This document shows positions 35,623 to 45,941 of a DNA stretch of 64,000 nt, piece by piece (position 1 is the first letter of the stretch; each line of letters opens with the position of its first letter). This DNA is from Methyloversatilis thermotolerans. GTDB taxonomy: Bacteria; Pseudomonadota; Gammaproteobacteria; Burkholderiales; Rhodocyclaceae. The notes under the pieces are model-generated. The model had not been told where the DNA came from. It did not search any database and saw nothing but the letters and a program-made list of their open reading frames with translations. The translations under genes were made by a program, and so were the position numbers. The DNA lies in contig NZ_KB889967.1 in assembly GCF_000372885.1 (NCBI RefSeq), positions 2,290,655-2,354,654 of the forward strand, read 5' to 3'.

Positions 35623-37977
35623 TCAGGCGGCTGGCGGCGTCGGCCATTGCCAGTTGCGTATCTCCGGCATGTCTTCGCCATAATCGAGGATGTACTGGCG
35701 GTGGGCGTTCAGACGGTCGCGCATGCGCTGCTTGATGTGCGCGGCCTGCGGCTGCAGCATCGGCACGCGGCTGGCGACGTCCATGACAAGGTGGAAGCGG
35801 TCGAGCATGTTCAGCACCACCATGTCGAAGGGCGTGGTCGTGGTGCCCTCCTCCTTGTAGCCGCGCACATGAAGGTTGCCGTGGTTGCTCCGCCGGTAGG
35901 TCAAGCGGTGGATCAGCCACGGGTAGCCGTGATACGCGAACAGGATGGGAACGTCGGGCCGGAACAGCGACACGAACTCGTCGTCCGACAGGCCGTGCGG
36001 ATGCTCCTCGCGCGGCTGCAGCGTCATCAGGTCGACCACGTTGATGAAGCGCACCTTGACCGTCGGAGCCAAGCCGCGCAAGAGGTCGATGGCGGCCAGC
36101 ATCTCCAGCGTCGGTACGTCCCCCGAAGCGGCGAGCACCACGTCAGGCTCGCCCGCGCTGTCGCTGCACGCCCACTCCCACATGCCGATGCCGGCCTTGG
36201 CGTGATCGATGGCTGCCTCCATCGACAGCCACTGCCGTTCCGGATGCTTGCCGGCAACGATCACGTTCACCCGGTCACGGCTGCGCAGGCAGACGTCGGT
36301 CACGCAGAGCAGCGTATTGGCGTCCGGCGGCAGATAGACGCGGATGATGTCGGCCTTCTTGTTCACCACGTGATCGATGAAGCCGGGATCCTGATGCGAA
36401 AAGCCGTTGTGGTCCTGCCGCCAGACGTGCGAGGTGAGCAGGATGTTGAGCGAGGCGACCGGGCGGCGCCACGGTATGCCGCGGCACACCTTTAGCCACT
36501 TGGCGTGCTGGTTGAACATCGAATCGACGATGTGGATGAAGGCTTCGTAGCAGCTGAACAGGCCGTGCCGTCCGCTCAGCAGATAGCCCTCGAGCCAGCC
36601 CTGGCAGGCGTGCTCCGACAGCATTTCCATCACCCGGCCATCAGGCGCGAGATGGTCGTCGGCATCGAAGCGCTGTGCCATCCAGGTGCGACCGGTAACC
36701 TCGAATACGGCCCCCAGCCGGTTGGACGCGGTCTCGTCCGGACCGAACAGGCGGAAGCTGTGCGGGTTGTCGCGCATCACATCACGCAGGAAGCAGCCCA
36801 TCACCCGCGTCGCCTCGGCCACTACCGCGCCAGGCGCCGGCACGTCGATCGCGTGGCTGCGGAAATCCGGCAGGCGCAGATCGCGCAAAAGGGTGCCACC
36901 GTTGGCGTGTGGATTGGCGCCCATGCGGCGCGTACCATGCGGTGCCAGTGCGAGCAGTTCCGGTCGGGGCACGCCATTGGCATCGAACAGTTCCTCCGGC
37001 CGGTAGGACTGCATCCACTGTTCCAGCAGGCGCAGGTGCTGCGGATTGTCCATGTCGCCGAAGGGCACCTGGTGCGAGCGCCAGCTGCCCTCGGTCTTCA
37101 GGCCATCGACCGCCTTCGGGCCGGTCCACCCCTTGGGCGAGCGCAGCACGATCATCGGCCACAGCGGCCGGCTCATGTAGGTGCCCTGGCGCGCCCGATG
37201 CTGGATGTCGCGGATGGCCGCAATCGCCTTGCCGATCGCCGCTGCCATCAGACCGTGCATCTGTACCGGATCGTCCCCCTCGACAAAGATGGGTGCGTGA
37301 CCGTAGCCGGTGAGCAGGCTCTCCAGTTCGGCTTGACTGATGCGGGCGAGTATGGTCGGGCTGGCAATCTTGTATCCGTTCAGGTGCAGAACGGGCAGCA
37401 CGGCGCCGTCGGTGCGTGGATTCAGGAATTTGTTCGAGTGCCACGAGGTAGCCAGCGGCCCGGTTTCGGCTTCGCCATCGCCAACCACGCAGCAGGCGAT
37501 CAGGTCCGGGTTGTCGAACACCGCGCCATAGGCGTGCAGCAGCGCGTAGCCGAGTTCGCCGCCTTCGTGGATGGAACCGGGCGTCTCCGGTGCTGCATGG
37601 CTCGGGATGCCGCCAGGGAACGAGAACTGGCGGAACAGGCGGCGCATGCCGTCAGCGTCCTGCGTCACATCGGGATAGACCGTGCTGTAGCTGCCCTCGA
37701 GCCAGGTATTGGCGACCACCGCTGGACCGCCATGACCGGGGCCGGCGATGAAGATCATGTCGAGGTCGTGGTGACGGATCGCCCGGTTCATGTGGGCGTA
37801 GATGAAGTTCAGCCCAGGCGTCGTCCCCCAGTGTCCGAGCAGTCTGGGCTTGATGTGCGCACGAAGCAGCGGTTGCCGCAGCAAGGGATTGTCAAGCAGA
37901 TAGATCTGCCCGACCGCCAGGTAATTGGCTGCGCGCCACCACGCGTCAAGCGCGTTCAGGCCATCGGGGTCAAGCAC
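35623..37977 (-). CDS. xfp: Xylulose-5-phosphate/fructose-6-phosphate phosphoketolase
   Basis: Thiamine-diphosphate enzyme that cleaves xylulose 5-phosphate (and often fructose 6-phosphate) with phosphate to acetyl phosphate and glyceraldehyde 3-phosphate (or erythrose 4-phosphate). The 784-residue product is near family length (about 790-820). Landmarks: [49 protein letters not shown], the TPP motif [19 protein letters not shown] and the C-terminal YGEDMPEI. The start appears to be GTG; the frame stays open upstream to the next gene with no ATG. No acetate kinase or phosphotransacetylase is adjacent. Confidence 0.93.
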   Translation of the reverse strand: MLDPDGLNALDAWWRAANYLAVGQIYLLDNPLLRQPLLRAHIKPRLLGHWGTTPGLNFIYAHMNRAIRHHDLDMIFIAGPGHGGPAVVANTWLEGSYSTVYPDVTQDADGMRRLFRQFSFPGGIPSHAAPETPGSIHEGGELGYALLHAYGAVFDNPDLIACCVVGDGEAETGPLATSWHSNKFLNPRTDGAVLPVLHLNGYKIASPTILARISQAELESLLTGYGHAPIFVEGDDPVQMHGLMAAAIGKAIAAIRDIQHRARQGTYMSRPLWPMIVLRSPKGWTGPKAVDGLKTEGSWRSHQVPFGDMDNPQHLRLLEQWMQSYRPEELFDANGVPRPELLALAPHGTRRMGANPHANGGTLLRDLRLPDFRSHAIDVPAPGAVVAEATRVMGCFLRDVMRDNPHSFRLFGPDETASNRLGAVFEVTGRTWMAQRFDADDHLAPDGRVMEMLSEHACQGWLEGYLLSGRHGLFSCYEAFIHIVDSMFNQHAKWLKVCRGIPWRRPVASLNILLTSHVWRQDHNGFSHQDPGFIDHVVNKKADIIRVYLPPDANTLLCVTDVCLRSRDRVNVIVAGKHPERQWLSMEAAIDHAKAGIGMWEWACSDSAGEPDVVLAASGDVPTLEMLAAIDLLRGLAPTVKVRFINVVDLMTLQPREEHPHGLSDDEFVSLFRPDVPILFAYHGYPWLIHRLTYRRSNHGNLHVRGYKEEGTTTTPFDMVVLNMLDRFHLVMDVASRVPMLQPQAAHIKQRMRDRLNAHRQYILDYGEDMPEIRNWQWPTPPAA

Positions 37978-38100
37978 TGCCGAAGGCCCGGACTCGTCCG
38001 CTCTCGTCTTTGCGGATTCGAGGTCACTACGCGCCGCGCAATTAGCCGGTGCCTCGCGATAGGCCGCCGCCCGGACCCGTCCGAATGGGTTGGAAATGGT

Positions 38101-38424
38101 TCAGCGCCGCCGGAAGAGGAGGGCCGCAACCAGTCCGGCCGCAGCGGCGATCACCATAGCCTTCCATGGATTCTCGCTGACATAGGCATGGGTGGCAGTT
38201 GCAGCGTGACGCACGCCTTCACCGGCGGCCACGCGCGCATCGCGCACCTGCGCCCTCGCGTTGCGCAGGCCCGCTTCCATATTTGCGCGTGCAAGCGCGA
38301 GTTCGGCCTCCACGGCACGTACGGCAGTTCCCGCACCATCGACAGCCTGTGCCTGCCAGCCCTTCACCTTCTCATCCTTCACGGTATCGGACGGAGCACT
38401 TTCAGATTTGGGCTCAATAGTCAT
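38101..38424 (-). CDS. DUF883-family (YqjD/ElaB-like) membrane-anchored protein
   Basis: A 107-residue protein with a long Ala-rich helical region (residues 25-80) and a C-terminal tail with the DUF883 hallmark ENPWKAMVIAAAAGLVAALLF and a basic end (RRR). Relatives YqjD/ElaB are tail-anchored inner-membrane proteins that bind ribosomes in stationary phase. It lies about 120 bases upstream of the phosphoketolase on the same strand. It probably responds to stress like its neighbours, but this is inferred from family and position. Confidence 0.88.
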   Translation of the reverse strand: MTIEPKSESAPSDTVKDEKVKGWQAQAVDGAGTAVRAVEAELALARANMEAGLRNARAQVRDARVAAGEGVRHAATATHAYVSENPWKAMVIAAAAGLVAALLFRRR

Positions 38425-38471
38425 CAGGCATCCTTTCTAGGGGTCATTCAGCCGCGCAGTCGCAGCGAGGA

Positions 38472-38633
38472 TCAGCGTCGCAGGAGCCCCGCGACGAGTG
38501 TGCCAACGAAAACAACAAGGAAAACGAAGAACAGTATCCTGGCGATTTCGGTCGCGCCGTCCGCAATGCCGCCGAAACCCAGTACCGCCGCAATCAGGGC
38601 GATGACGAAGAACAGGACAGACCATCTCAACAT
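38472..38633 (-). CDS. DUF1328 (YtjA-like) small membrane protein
   Basis: A 53-residue, two-helix membrane protein ([20 protein letters not shown], then [19 protein letters not shown]) with the DUF1328 central turn [12 protein letters not shown]. Function unknown; the family is widespread and often stress-linked. The ATG is preceded by GGGAGAACG. It lies 47 bases upstream of the DUF883 gene, so the two may form one transcript. Confidence 0.92.
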   Translation of the reverse strand: MLRWSVLFFVIALIAAVLGFGGIADGATEIARILFFVFLVVFVGTLVAGLLRR

Positions 38634-38938
38634 CACGTTCTCCCTTGCAAACATGGAGCAGTTCAGCATCGGATCGCCCACCGGTTGCCTGTCTGGAGAC
38701 ATGGCGGCGGGATGACAAGGTCGTCGCCGCGCAATCTGCCTGCCACGGACAACCGGATGCCATCGTGTGCTCTGAACACGCGCCCGTCTGTACGCCACCG
38801 TACCGATGTGTCGCGACATGGATGCCGGCCGGCCAACCATCATCAGTGCAGCATCAGCGTGATCACCAAGCCACAGTCGATCGAAAGGGCGCCGCATGGC
38901 TTCGGAAACCGGCACGAGACGGGTGGGTCGCACCGAGA
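38634..38938. other. Intergenic region between DUF1328 and lipoprotein genes
   Basis: About 305 bases between two minus-strand genes; I see no credible gene, repeat or terminator. Longer frames on either strand here have shadow-like composition. It should include the DUF1328 promoter. Confidence 0.45.
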
Positions 38939-39193
38939 TTACTTTGCCGAAGATTCCTGCATCTTCTCCCCCGCCTTCTCGAGGCTCTCGCCAGCCTTCC
39001 GCCGGGCCTCGTCCATGCTTTCGCCTGCCTGATCTGTCACACGCTTTACATCACGCGCAGCCTCTTCGACCGCCTGGTCGCCCTGCTTTCCCGCACGCTC
39101 CATCACCCCCTCCTGTTTCTGGCAACCCGCCAGCGCAGCGAAGCAGGCTGCCGCGACCCATCCGTGCGTGAACCATCCGGATTCTTTCCTCAT
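38939..39193 (-). CDS. Small Ala/Glu-rich lipoprotein
   Basis: An 84-residue protein with a lipoprotein signal peptide (lipobox L21-A-G-C24) followed by a charged amphipathic helix of heptad-like character ([33 protein letters not shown]). It resembles small LEA-like or apolipoprotein-like stress proteins of the periplasm, but I cannot name a family. GGGAG seven bases before the chosen ATG supports this start over one ten codons upstream. Confidence 0.7.
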   Translation of the reverse strand: MRKESGWFTHGWVAAACFAALAGCQKQEGVMERAGKQGDQAVEEAARDVKRVTDQAGESMDEARRKAGESLEKAGEKMQESSAK

Positions 39194-39612
39194 TTTGGAC
39201 TCCCGTCGTTGCATGCATGCCATGAACCTTCACCGCACAACCTTCCGCAGCCTCATCGGCCCATGGCTTCACAGCCGTCATGGTCCAATGGACAGGCCTT
39301 GCGGCGCGGATGAAGGAGTCGAGCGATACGCTGATTCGCGCGGCCGCCATGCCGGATCAGCCGGAGGCCATAGAATCCTCGGCACGATCGGCAGCAGCAA
39401 ACCGGCATGAGCTGGGCGCTCTCAGCCTTTCCTGCGCTCCGGAAACAGCATGTCCGTGCAGCCCGCCTTCGTCTGTCTGCTGCCGCACCGAAGGTACAGC
39501 CCGATCGTCAGCGCAGCCGCTGACGAACTGTGTGCGCTACCGTCCCGACAGTAGCGTGGTGGAGCGGGCATGCTTGGCTTCACTCGAATCACCCAACGTC
39601 AGGAAAGCCGCC
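39194..39612. other. Divergent intergenic region ahead of the second Crp-like gene
   Basis: About 420 bases between the lipoprotein gene and the second Crp-like gene. The frame of the latter stays open through most of this stretch, but the translated sequence is Ser/Ala/Pro-rich and unlike the family, so I treat it as non-coding promoter DNA. Confidence 0.5.
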
Positions 39613-40359
39613 GTGCCCGTTCGATCGAGCGCCATAGTGAGCAACGAATTCATCACGGCATTGCCACGCGCACAAGGATTGCGACTTCTGGCGGGTTGCC
39701 ACGAGGTCGTCTTGATGCCGGAAGACGTCCTGTCCGAATCGGGTCAGCGTGTGCGTCAGGTTCACTTTCCGATCGACAGCATCATTTCCCTGACGATCTC
39801 AGCCGACGCAGGCACACGCATCGAAGTCGGGCTGGTGGGAAATGAAGGCCTGCTCGGCGCGACCTTGCTTCTTGGTGTCGGCATCACGCCACTGCATGCG
39901 CGGGTTCAGGGTGGTGGCATGGCCCTTTGCATGGACGCCCGCCTGTTCTGCAGGGAACTGGGCGCAATGCCAGCGCTGCAGCGCGCTCTCGGACGCTACA
40001 TTTACGCAACCATGGCGCAACTGGCACTGGCCGCCGCCTGCCCCCGCTGCCACGCCGTCAAGGCGCGCGTGGCACGGCGGCTGCTGATGACACAGGACCG
40101 GACACATTCCCCTCGCGTCCAACTCACCCATGCACTCCTCGCCGATGCATTGGGAGTGCGCCGCGTAGGCGTGACGCATGCAGCGATCGCCCTGCAGACG
40201 GAGGGACTGATCAGTTATCGGCGCGGCAGCATCACGGTACTGGATCGAAAGGGTCTGGAGGCTGCGTCTTGCAGCTGCTATGCCGCAAATAGTGCTGTCT
40301 GGAACAGCGTGATGGGCGGCGGGCGCAGCCGGCATCGGCCGGTTCCGCCGATGCGCTGA
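39613..40359 (+). CDS. Crp/Fnr-family transcriptional regulator (GNEG subgroup), second copy
   Basis: A 248-residue paralogue of the other Crp-like regulator in this window. It shares VRQVHFPIDSIISL, the GLVGNEGLLGATL loop in the ligand-binding barrel and a winged helix (THALLADALGVRRVGVTHAAIALQTEGLI) ending RRGSITVLDRKGL. It also ends with a Cys-x-Cys-Tyr motif (CSCY). No ATG fits; the GTG was chosen because AGGA lies eight bases upstream and the length then matches the paralogue. A second GTG eight codons later is possible. The effector is unknown. Confidence 0.82.
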   Translation: MPVRSSAIVSNEFITALPRAQGLRLLAGCHEVVLMPEDVLSESGQRVRQVHFPIDSIISLTISADAGTRIEVGLVGNEGLLGATLLLGVGITPLHARVQGGGMALCMDARLFCRELGAMPALQRALGRYIYATMAQLALAAACPRCHAVKARVARRLLMTQDRTHSPRVQLTHALLADALGVRRVGVTHAAIALQTEGLISYRRGSITVLDRKGLEAASCSCYAANSAVWNSVMGGGRSRHRPVPPMR

Positions 40360-40789
40360 ACGTCATTCGCGCACGGCACGATCAGTGCGTGGCAACACCG
40401 GTTGAGGGGGCCGTCCGTCGAAACCTCGACCTCGAACACCCGGCGCCATGCAACCCATGGCGACCAGAACCGGCGGTTGGCGCACGCAGGAAGCTCGCCG
40501 CATCACGAGACCGGTTCTTAATCTTCCTGCGCCATCGATATGCGGGCGGGCTCGCGTGCGCATCGGGGAAGGCGATTGTGTTCGTGGTCGGGAGGGCGGC
40601 GCGGCATTCTCTGCGCTCACACCGCGACAGAACTGGCGCCGCACGTGAGTCACACGCACAGGGCCATCCGTCATTCCGGGAAGGTGTCTCGTCGCACTGC
40701 GGGGCCGATGTCCCGCTGCTCTGAGGCCGTCATGCATGCGGCTTCGCGCTTACAGGCGGCCGGATGGACCGGAAAGGAAGGGGGCAATG
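40360..40789. other. Intergenic region between Crp-like gene and rplS terminator
   Basis: About 430 bases without a gene I can support. Frames on both strands are Arg-rich and lack any family resemblance or ribosome-binding site. Confidence 0.5.
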
Positions 40790-40822
40790 CGCACTTGCCG
40801 GCGACAGCCGCCGGCAAGTGCG
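40790..40822 (-). terminator. Hairpin terminator of the rpsP-rimM-trmD-rplS operon
   Basis: A 14-base-pair perfect stem (GCACTTGCCGGCG and its complement plus one outer pair) with a five-base loop, starting 13 bases beyond the rplS stop. On the transcript it is followed by a pyrimidine-rich CCCCCTTCCTTTCC rather than a pure T-run. Confidence 0.75.
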
Positions 40823-40835
40823 GAGGCGGCTGCTG

Positions 40836-41213
40836 TCAAGCAGACTGCTGAACGACACGCTTGGCCAGCTTTTCCTTGATGCGCGCGGACTTGCCGGAAC
40901 GCTCGCGCAGGTAATACAGCTTGGCGCGGCGCACGTCACCGCGACGCTTCACTTCGATCGATGCGATCAGCGGCGAATAGGTCTGGAAAGTACGTTCCAC
41001 GCCTTCACCGCTGGAAATCTTGCGCACGATGAAGTTGGAATTGAGGCCACGGTTGCGCTTGGCAATGACGACGCCTTCATAGGCCTGGACGCGCTTGCGA
41101 TCACCTTCGACCACATTCACGTTCACGACGACGGTGTCACCCGGCGCGAAGTCGGGAATGTTCTTGCCGAGGCGGGCGATTTCTTCCTGCTCGAGCTGCT
41201 GGATCAGATTCAT
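40836..41213 (-). CDS. rplS: 50S ribosomal protein L19
   Basis: Ribosomal protein at the 30S-50S interface, 125 residues. Typical L19 sequence: [20 protein letters not shown], then [21 protein letters not shown] and the C-terminal [19 protein letters not shown]. The ATG is preceded by GGAGCTTCAA and gives the standard [11 protein letters not shown] start. Last gene of the rpsP-rimM-trmD-rplS operon; about 140 bases separate it from trmD. Confidence 0.98.
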   Translation of the reverse strand: MNLIQQLEQEEIARLGKNIPDFAPGDTVVVNVNVVEGDRKRVQAYEGVVIAKRNRGLNSNFIVRKISSGEGVERTFQTYSPLIASIEVKRRGDVRRAKLYYLRERSGKSARIKEKLAKRVVQQSA

Positions 41214-41355
41214 TTGAAGCTCCTGTTTCAGTGGCATTGCCTTGCCGCAGAGCACGATGAACCGTGATGCGGACGTTTATCCGGAATCGGGACGTGATGC
41301 TTGCATCGTGTCCGCGATCCTTGTTGTGGTACTTCTCTGCCGAGATGAACCCTTG

Positions 41356-42105
41356 CTACGACTGCTTCAATTTCGCTGCACCTCCCGCCGTGGCCAGCAG
41401 ATCAGGCCGGCGTTCATGCGTCAGGCGCAGCGACTGCTCGGTCCGCCAGCGGCGGATACGGGCATGATCACCCGACAGCAGCACTTCCGGCACCGGCCTG
41501 TTGTCCCAGACCTCCGGCCGCGTGTAGTGCGGGCAATCGAGCAGGCCGCCGACGAATGAATCCTCGACGGCCGAATTCGAATCATTCAAGGCACCCGGCA
41601 ACTGCCGGATGACCGCGTCCATCAGTGCCATCGCCGGCAACTCGCCGCCCGACAGAACGAAATCTCCAAGCGACACTTCCAGATCGACCTCACGATCGAT
41701 CAGTCGCTGATCCATGCCTTCATAGCGGCCGCACAGCAACACCAGCACACTTTCCGAAACCAGCTCCATCACCCGGAGGTGGTTCAGACGCTCACCTGCC
41801 GGGGAGAAATGCACCACCCTGACCGGAGTGGCATGACGCGCCCGACAACTGGCGATCGCCTGCGCCAGCGGTTCGGCCATCATGACCATCCCGGGACCGC
41901 CGCCGTAAGGCCTGTCATCGACCGTCCGGTGGGCATCGCCGGCGAAATCCCGCGGATTGGTATGCCGGACCGCCCACAAGCCCCGTTCGAGTGCGCGCCG
42001 AGTGATGCCGCTGCGCTCGATCGCGGCGAACATTTCCGGAAACAGCGAAATCACCTCGAAGGTGATCTGCGGGTTCTCGGGTGTATCCGCCACCTCGTTC
42101 ACCAC
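41356..42105 (-). CDS. trmD: tRNA (guanine37-N1)-methyltransferase
   Basis: SPOUT-family enzyme that methylates G37 of tRNAs reading CNN and GGG-type codons to prevent frameshifting. The 249-residue protein has [24 protein letters not shown], the knotted SAM-binding region [15 protein letters not shown] and [14 protein letters not shown]. The start is one of two tandem GTG codons; the second gives a four-base GTGA overlap with the rimM stop, the first a seven-base overlap. Either way translation is coupled to rimM. Confidence 0.96.
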   Translation of the reverse strand: MVNEVADTPENPQITFEVISLFPEMFAAIERSGITRRALERGLWAVRHTNPRDFAGDAHRTVDDRPYGGGPGMVMMAEPLAQAIASCRARHATPVRVVHFSPAGERLNHLRVMELVSESVLVLLCGRYEGMDQRLIDREVDLEVSLGDFVLSGGELPAMALMDAVIRQLPGALNDSNSAVEDSFVGGLLDCPHYTRPEVWDNRPVPEVLLSGDHARIRRWRTEQSLRLTHERRPDLLATAGGAAKLKQS

Positions 42106-42623
42106 TGGAAATCCCAGTCCACGCTGAGCCTGCCAGCCTCCTGGTCGACCGTCTTGACGACTGCCGACACGAAGGGGATGAGCCGTTCCACCGCTTTGTC
42201 GGTCCCCGCGACGGCATCGCGGACAACCAGCACATCGTTGGCACCGGTTTCCATCAGGCGCTCAACCCGTCCCAGCCTCTGACCCTGCAGGTTGGTGACT
42301 TCGAGACCGACCAGGTCACCCCAGTAATACTCGCCTTCGCCCGTGTCGGGCAGATCCTGCTTCGGCACGGCGAGGTAAAACCCCACAAGGGCTTCCGCTG
42401 CCGTCCGGTCCGGGTAGCCCCTGAACCTGATGACCGGCCCCTTGGTCTGCAACTTGAAACCATCGGGCTCGAGCAACGACCACCTTGTCGCCGGCGCGTC
42501 GGCCTCACGACTGGCATACCAGTGCTCGATCACTTTCCACGTCTGCGGATCGTCACCGAAGACCTGGATGTGCAACCAGCCCTGCACCCCGAAAGGAGCG
42601 GCAATGCGCCCCAGAACAACCAT
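42099..42623 (-). CDS. rimM: Ribosome maturation factor RimM
   Basis: Factor binding ribosomal protein S19 during 30S head maturation, 174 residues. N-terminal RimM barrel ([20 protein letters not shown]) and C-terminal PRC barrel ([19 protein letters not shown] to VDWDFQW). The gene follows rpsP by 11 bases and overlaps trmD. Confidence 0.97.
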   Translation of the reverse strand: MVVLGRIAAPFGVQGWLHIQVFGDDPQTWKVIEHWYASREADAPATRWSLLEPDGFKLQTKGPVIRFRGYPDRTAAEALVGFYLAVPKQDLPDTGEGEYYWGDLVGLEVTNLQGQRLGRVERLMETGANDVLVVRDAVAGTDKAVERLIPFVSAVVKTVDQEAGRLSVDWDFQW

Positions 42624-42634
42624 GGAACGACAGA

Positions 42635-42880
42635 TCAGGCGGCGGGCTTCTGCTTGACCAGACGCGCGACGGTCGGGCTGAGCTGCGCACCGACGCTTTG
42701 CCAGTAAGCCAGACGCTCGGCATTGACCGACAGCGAGGTCGTGCCTTCCGGAGCCACCGGATTGTAGTAGCCGACACGCTCGATGAAACGACCGTCGCGG
42801 CGGTTGCGCGAATCGGTAGCGATGATGTTGAAGAACGGGCGCTTCTTGGCACCCCCACGCGCAAGGCGGATGACGACCAT
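42635..42880 (-). CDS. rpsP: 30S ribosomal protein S16
   Basis: Ribosomal protein S16, 81 residues, starting [19 protein letters not shown] with the family segments [14 protein letters not shown] and [14 protein letters not shown]. The ATG at the family N-terminus is preceded by GGAAGTGTA. First gene of the operon with rimM, trmD and rplS; its promoter should lie in the 77 bases before it. Confidence 0.98.
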   Translation of the reverse strand: MVVIRLARGGAKKRPFFNIIATDSRNRRDGRFIERVGYYNPVAPEGTTSLSVNAERLAYWQSVGAQLSPTVARLVKQKPAA

Positions 42881-42957
42881 TACACTTCCTTCAAAACGAG
42901 GAAAACCAGCGACTTTAGCGAAAACCCCCGGCAATCGCAAGCCATTGCGGCCAAAGT

Positions 42958-44880
42958 TCAGCCGACCGCATTCCGATGCCTCTGCGCAACCTGCTGCACA
43001 AGGGCCCGCAGACGTGCCGGGCGGACCGGCTTGTGCAGCACCGGATAACCGCGCGCCGCGGCAAGCCGCCGGACCAGGGGGTCGGTGTCGCCTGTCACCA
43101 GGGCCGCGGCCACCTCCCCGGTCTGCTCCGCGAGCAGCGCATCCAGCACATCGATGCCGCTTGCGACCGCAGCAAGCCGGAAATCACACAGGATGAGTGC
43201 AGGCGACCTGTCGTGCTGCCGGATCACGTCGCGAGCTTCGGACAACGAAGCCGAACACATGACCTCACAGCCCCAGGACTCCAGCAAGCCGGAAATGCCG
43301 GCACGCGATCCTGCGTCGTCGTCGATCACCACGACCGTCAGCGTCAGCACCTCGTCGGCTGCCTCGCTCTCGGTGTCAGGAACCGCATCCACCGGCTCTC
43401 TCACGACAGGCACACGCAGCGCGAACACCGACCCCTCTCCGGGTCGCGAGCGGATGGTCACATCATGGCCGAGCAATTGGGTCAGTCTCTTCACGATGGC
43501 GAGCCCCAATCCAAGACCTTGCCCTCTTGCACGGGCGGGATTCTGCAACTGGTAGAACTCTTCGAAGATCATGTCGTGCGCTTCGGCCGGGATTCCCGGC
43601 CCGGAATCCCGCACTTCGATGTCCACATGGTCTCCCCGGCGACGGGCCGCCACCAGCACGCTACCTCGCTGCGTGTAGCGCACTGCGTTGGACAGAAGGT
43701 TGATCATGATCCGTTCGAGCAGCACCGGATCGGATTCGACCCATAGCGAAGTGGGACGCAATTTGAGACGCAAGCCGCGCTGCACCGCATCCACGTTGAA
43801 ATCGTCGACCAGGCGGGACAGCATGGGCTGCAGCGCGAACTCGGAGCGGCGCGCCGTGACACCACCGGCGTCAAGCTTGGACATATCAAGCAGGGCATCG
43901 AGCAGGTCCTCCATGGCCCCCACCGACTCCTCGATCTGACGTATCAGGCGGCGGTGCTCCGATCCGCGCAACCGTTCCGCCAGTTCAGCCACGAACAATC
44001 CAAGCGCATGCATGGGCTGACGCAGATCGTGACTTGCCGCCGCAAGAAAGCGTGACTTCGCGTGATTTGCACGCTCCGCCTCGTCGGTGCGTGTGCGCAA
44101 CTGTCGCGTCGCATCGGCGATACGGGCTTCCATTTCATCGCGTGATCGCATCAGGCGCTCCGCCATCGCATTCACGCCTTCGACCAGGACTCGCAACGAA
44201 CCGCCGCCCGAGTGCGATACGCGCACGCCCAGATCACCCTCGCCGATGCGGCGAACGGCGCGCGACACTTCGCGCACCGGGCGGGTAACCGTGCTGCTGA
44301 TGCGGATGGCGAACAGGCTGGCGACCAGCATTGCGCCAGCGGCGAACAGTGCACTCGACACGATGAAATCGCGTTTGAGGGCATCGACCCGCTGGCGCGA
44401 CACCTCGACCAGAACCCAGCCCGCCGGTCGACGATCGGTCGCCAACTCGCCCAATCCGTCGAACATGTCCTCTTCGAGTACGGCACTGCGCGCAATGGGT
44501 TCGACGAACATGAGCGAATGGTCCAGTTCGAATACCGACAGCGAAGGCGGGCGCTCTCCCGGCAGATAGGCCGGCGGGCTCAGATGGCCACCCGAAACGA
44601 CGAGATCGCCATCCCGGCTCGAAATCATGATGCCGCTGATATCGGGCTCACGCCGCGCCGCTTCGATGAGCATGACCAACGCCTCTGTATTGCCGGAGAA
44701 CACGCCGTAATCAGCGGTCGCGGCAACCTGGCGAGCGGTCGCACGCCCTCTTTCCAGCAGTGTGTTTTCCAACTCCGACAGGCGGTGCAACACCACCCAT
44801 ATGCTGGCTGCGATGCCGAACACGAGCATGGGTGCCAACGCCACGAGCAGCACGCGCTGCCGGATTCCCCAGCGCTTCAT
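42958..44880 (-). CDS. Hybrid sensor histidine kinase (HAMP, HisKA, HATPase, receiver)
   Basis: A 640-residue inner-membrane kinase. A transmembrane helix near residues 10-30, a periplasmic sensing region to about 165, a second helix ([20 protein letters not shown]), HAMP (about 190-245), HisKA with phospho-accepting His284 in ASHDLRQP, HATPase (N-box [10 protein letters not shown]-box RDSGPGIP), and a C-terminal receiver with Asp566 in CDFRLA and the Lys in LHKPV. It is translationally coupled (ATGA) to an upstream periplasmic binding protein that probably delivers the ligand. No response regulator with an output domain is encoded nearby, so the target is unknown. Confidence 0.93.
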   Translation of the reverse strand: MKRWGIRQRVLLVALAPMLVFGIAASIWVVLHRLSELENTLLERGRATARQVAATADYGVFSGNTEALVMLIEAARREPDISGIMISSRDGDLVVSGGHLSPPAYLPGERPPSLSVFELDHSLMFVEPIARSAVLEEDMFDGLGELATDRRPAGWVLVEVSRQRVDALKRDFIVSSALFAAGAMLVASLFAIRISSTVTRPVREVSRAVRRIGEGDLGVRVSHSGGGSLRVLVEGVNAMAERLMRSRDEMEARIADATRQLRTRTDEAERANHAKSRFLAAASHDLRQPMHALGLFVAELAERLRGSEHRRLIRQIEESVGAMEDLLDALLDMSKLDAGGVTARRSEFALQPMLSRLVDDFNVDAVQRGLRLKLRPTSLWVESDPVLLERIMINLLSNAVRYTQRGSVLVAARRRGDHVDIEVRDSGPGIPAEAHDMIFEEFYQLQNPARARGQGLGLGLAIVKRLTQLLGHDVTIRSRPGEGSVFALRVPVVREPVDAVPDTESEAADEVLTLTVVVIDDDAGSRAGISGLLESWGCEVMCSASLSEARDVIRQHDRSPALILCDFRLAAVASGIDVLDALLAEQTGEVAAALVTGDTDPLVRRLAAARGYPVLHKPVRPARLRALVQQVAQRHRNAVG

Positions 44881-45845
44881 GGCATCTGCTCCTGACGGAT
44901 GAGCCGGTCGCGGAGCAGGTCGCCATCATCCATCTTCAGTCCCAGCGAGCGCGCCACATGAGCGTTCACGCTGACGGTGAAATGTCTGGGGTGCTGCGGG
45001 TGTGGCCAGCTTCGGTCCCGCATCCACTGCGTTACCGCGTCCGCAGTCTGGCGTGCGATCTGATCAGGGGAGGAATACAGAGACATGACCGCCCCGGCTC
45101 GCGCATAGGCGGACGAAAAGCCGACCACCGGTACACGAGCGCGGAACGATGTCAGAAGCAGATTGCGCACGGTACCGGCGTTATGGATTTGCGGGTCGGG
45201 GAGCGCAAGGAACACGTCCGCCTTCTCCAGCACCTGTGCAAGCACCGGAAAAAGGGCCGGCTCACCTGAAAAAGTGCCGACGGAAAGCTGCAGCGGTGTC
45301 GCCGACACGGCGCTTCGCAAGGGCTGCAATTTGTCGACGGCGGCGGCATCGACAACCACCCCGACCCGCCGTGCCGCCGGAAGCGCCATGCGTATCAGTG
45401 CCAGCTGCCGCGAAAACGGCTGATCGATATAAATCGCCGACCAGCGTCGGGACGGGTCGGCCGCGATCGACTCGAATGCAGCCTGGGGCACCAGCACACC
45501 CAGGACCGGAACCGAAACGTCAGTCTGACCAAGCACCCGCAATGCGCCCGCACCCGCCGCGATCACCATGTCATGCCCGGACACATCGCCCGGAGAAAAC
45601 TCGGCACGCGTTGCGACCGTGAGCGAAAAACCGCCGCGCGAACTCCGCTCGGTCTTGAGCGCTTCGGCAAACTCGTTGTAGGCGCCGCCGGCCTCGCTGA
45701 GCAAGAGCAGCACGGAAGCGGCCCCGGCGGAGGCGGGAAAGAAGGCGCACAGAAGCGACAGGACGCCCGCCAGGCAACAGCAGCCCAGCCGGCGCAGCGC
45801 GGATCGTGAGGATTGGAAAGACACGAGCACTCGCTCGGGACCCAT
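44877..45845 (-). CDS. Periplasmic substrate-binding protein (ABC_sub_bind type) coupled to sensor kinase
   Basis: A 322-residue exported protein. The signal peptide runs to about residue 43 (CLAGVLSLLCAFFPASAGA). The rest resembles the ABC substrate-binding family fold (VLVPQAAFESIAADPSRRW, VGVVVDAAAVDKLQPLR, VPVVGFSSAYARAGAVMSLYSSPDQIARQ spread across it). No ABC permease or ATPase is next to it; instead its stop overlaps the start of the hybrid kinase by four bases. That layout suggests a ligand receptor for the kinase. The exact start is uncertain because several codons are possible before the signal peptide. Confidence 0.82.
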   Translation of the reverse strand: MGPERVLVSFQSSRSALRRLGCCCLAGVLSLLCAFFPASAGAASVLLLLSEAGGAYNEFAEALKTERSSRGGFSLTVATRAEFSPGDVSGHDMVIAAGAGALRVLGQTDVSVPVLGVLVPQAAFESIAADPSRRWSAIYIDQPFSRQLALIRMALPAARRVGVVVDAAAVDKLQPLRSAVSATPLQLSVGTFSGEPALFPVLAQVLEKADVFLALPDPQIHNAGTVRNLLLTSFRARVPVVGFSSAYARAGAVMSLYSSPDQIARQTADAVTQWMRDRSWPHPQHPRHFTVSVNAHVARSLGLKMDDGDLLRDRLIRQEQMP

Positions 45846-45941
45846 CCGGTCGGAAGTTAGGGCAGGCCAGTATGCCCGACGTCGAAACGTCGCATCATCA
45901 TCCGAAGGGCTGAGGCCGGCGGCGATACGCCTTTACAGTCT

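Noticed and set aside
36505-38715. 736-residue plus-strand frame spanning several genes
   Set aside because: Antisense to phosphoketolase, DUF883 and DUF1328; runs across gene boundaries, as shadows do.
39280-39612. Extended N-terminus of the second Crp-like protein
   Set aside because: The extra 111 residues are low in similarity to any Crp protein, and the GTG at 39613 has a good ribosome-binding site and gives the paralogue's length.
40363-40737. Possible small gene in the gap before rplS
   Set aside because: Arg/Pro-rich, no ribosome-binding site, no recognisable family on either strand.
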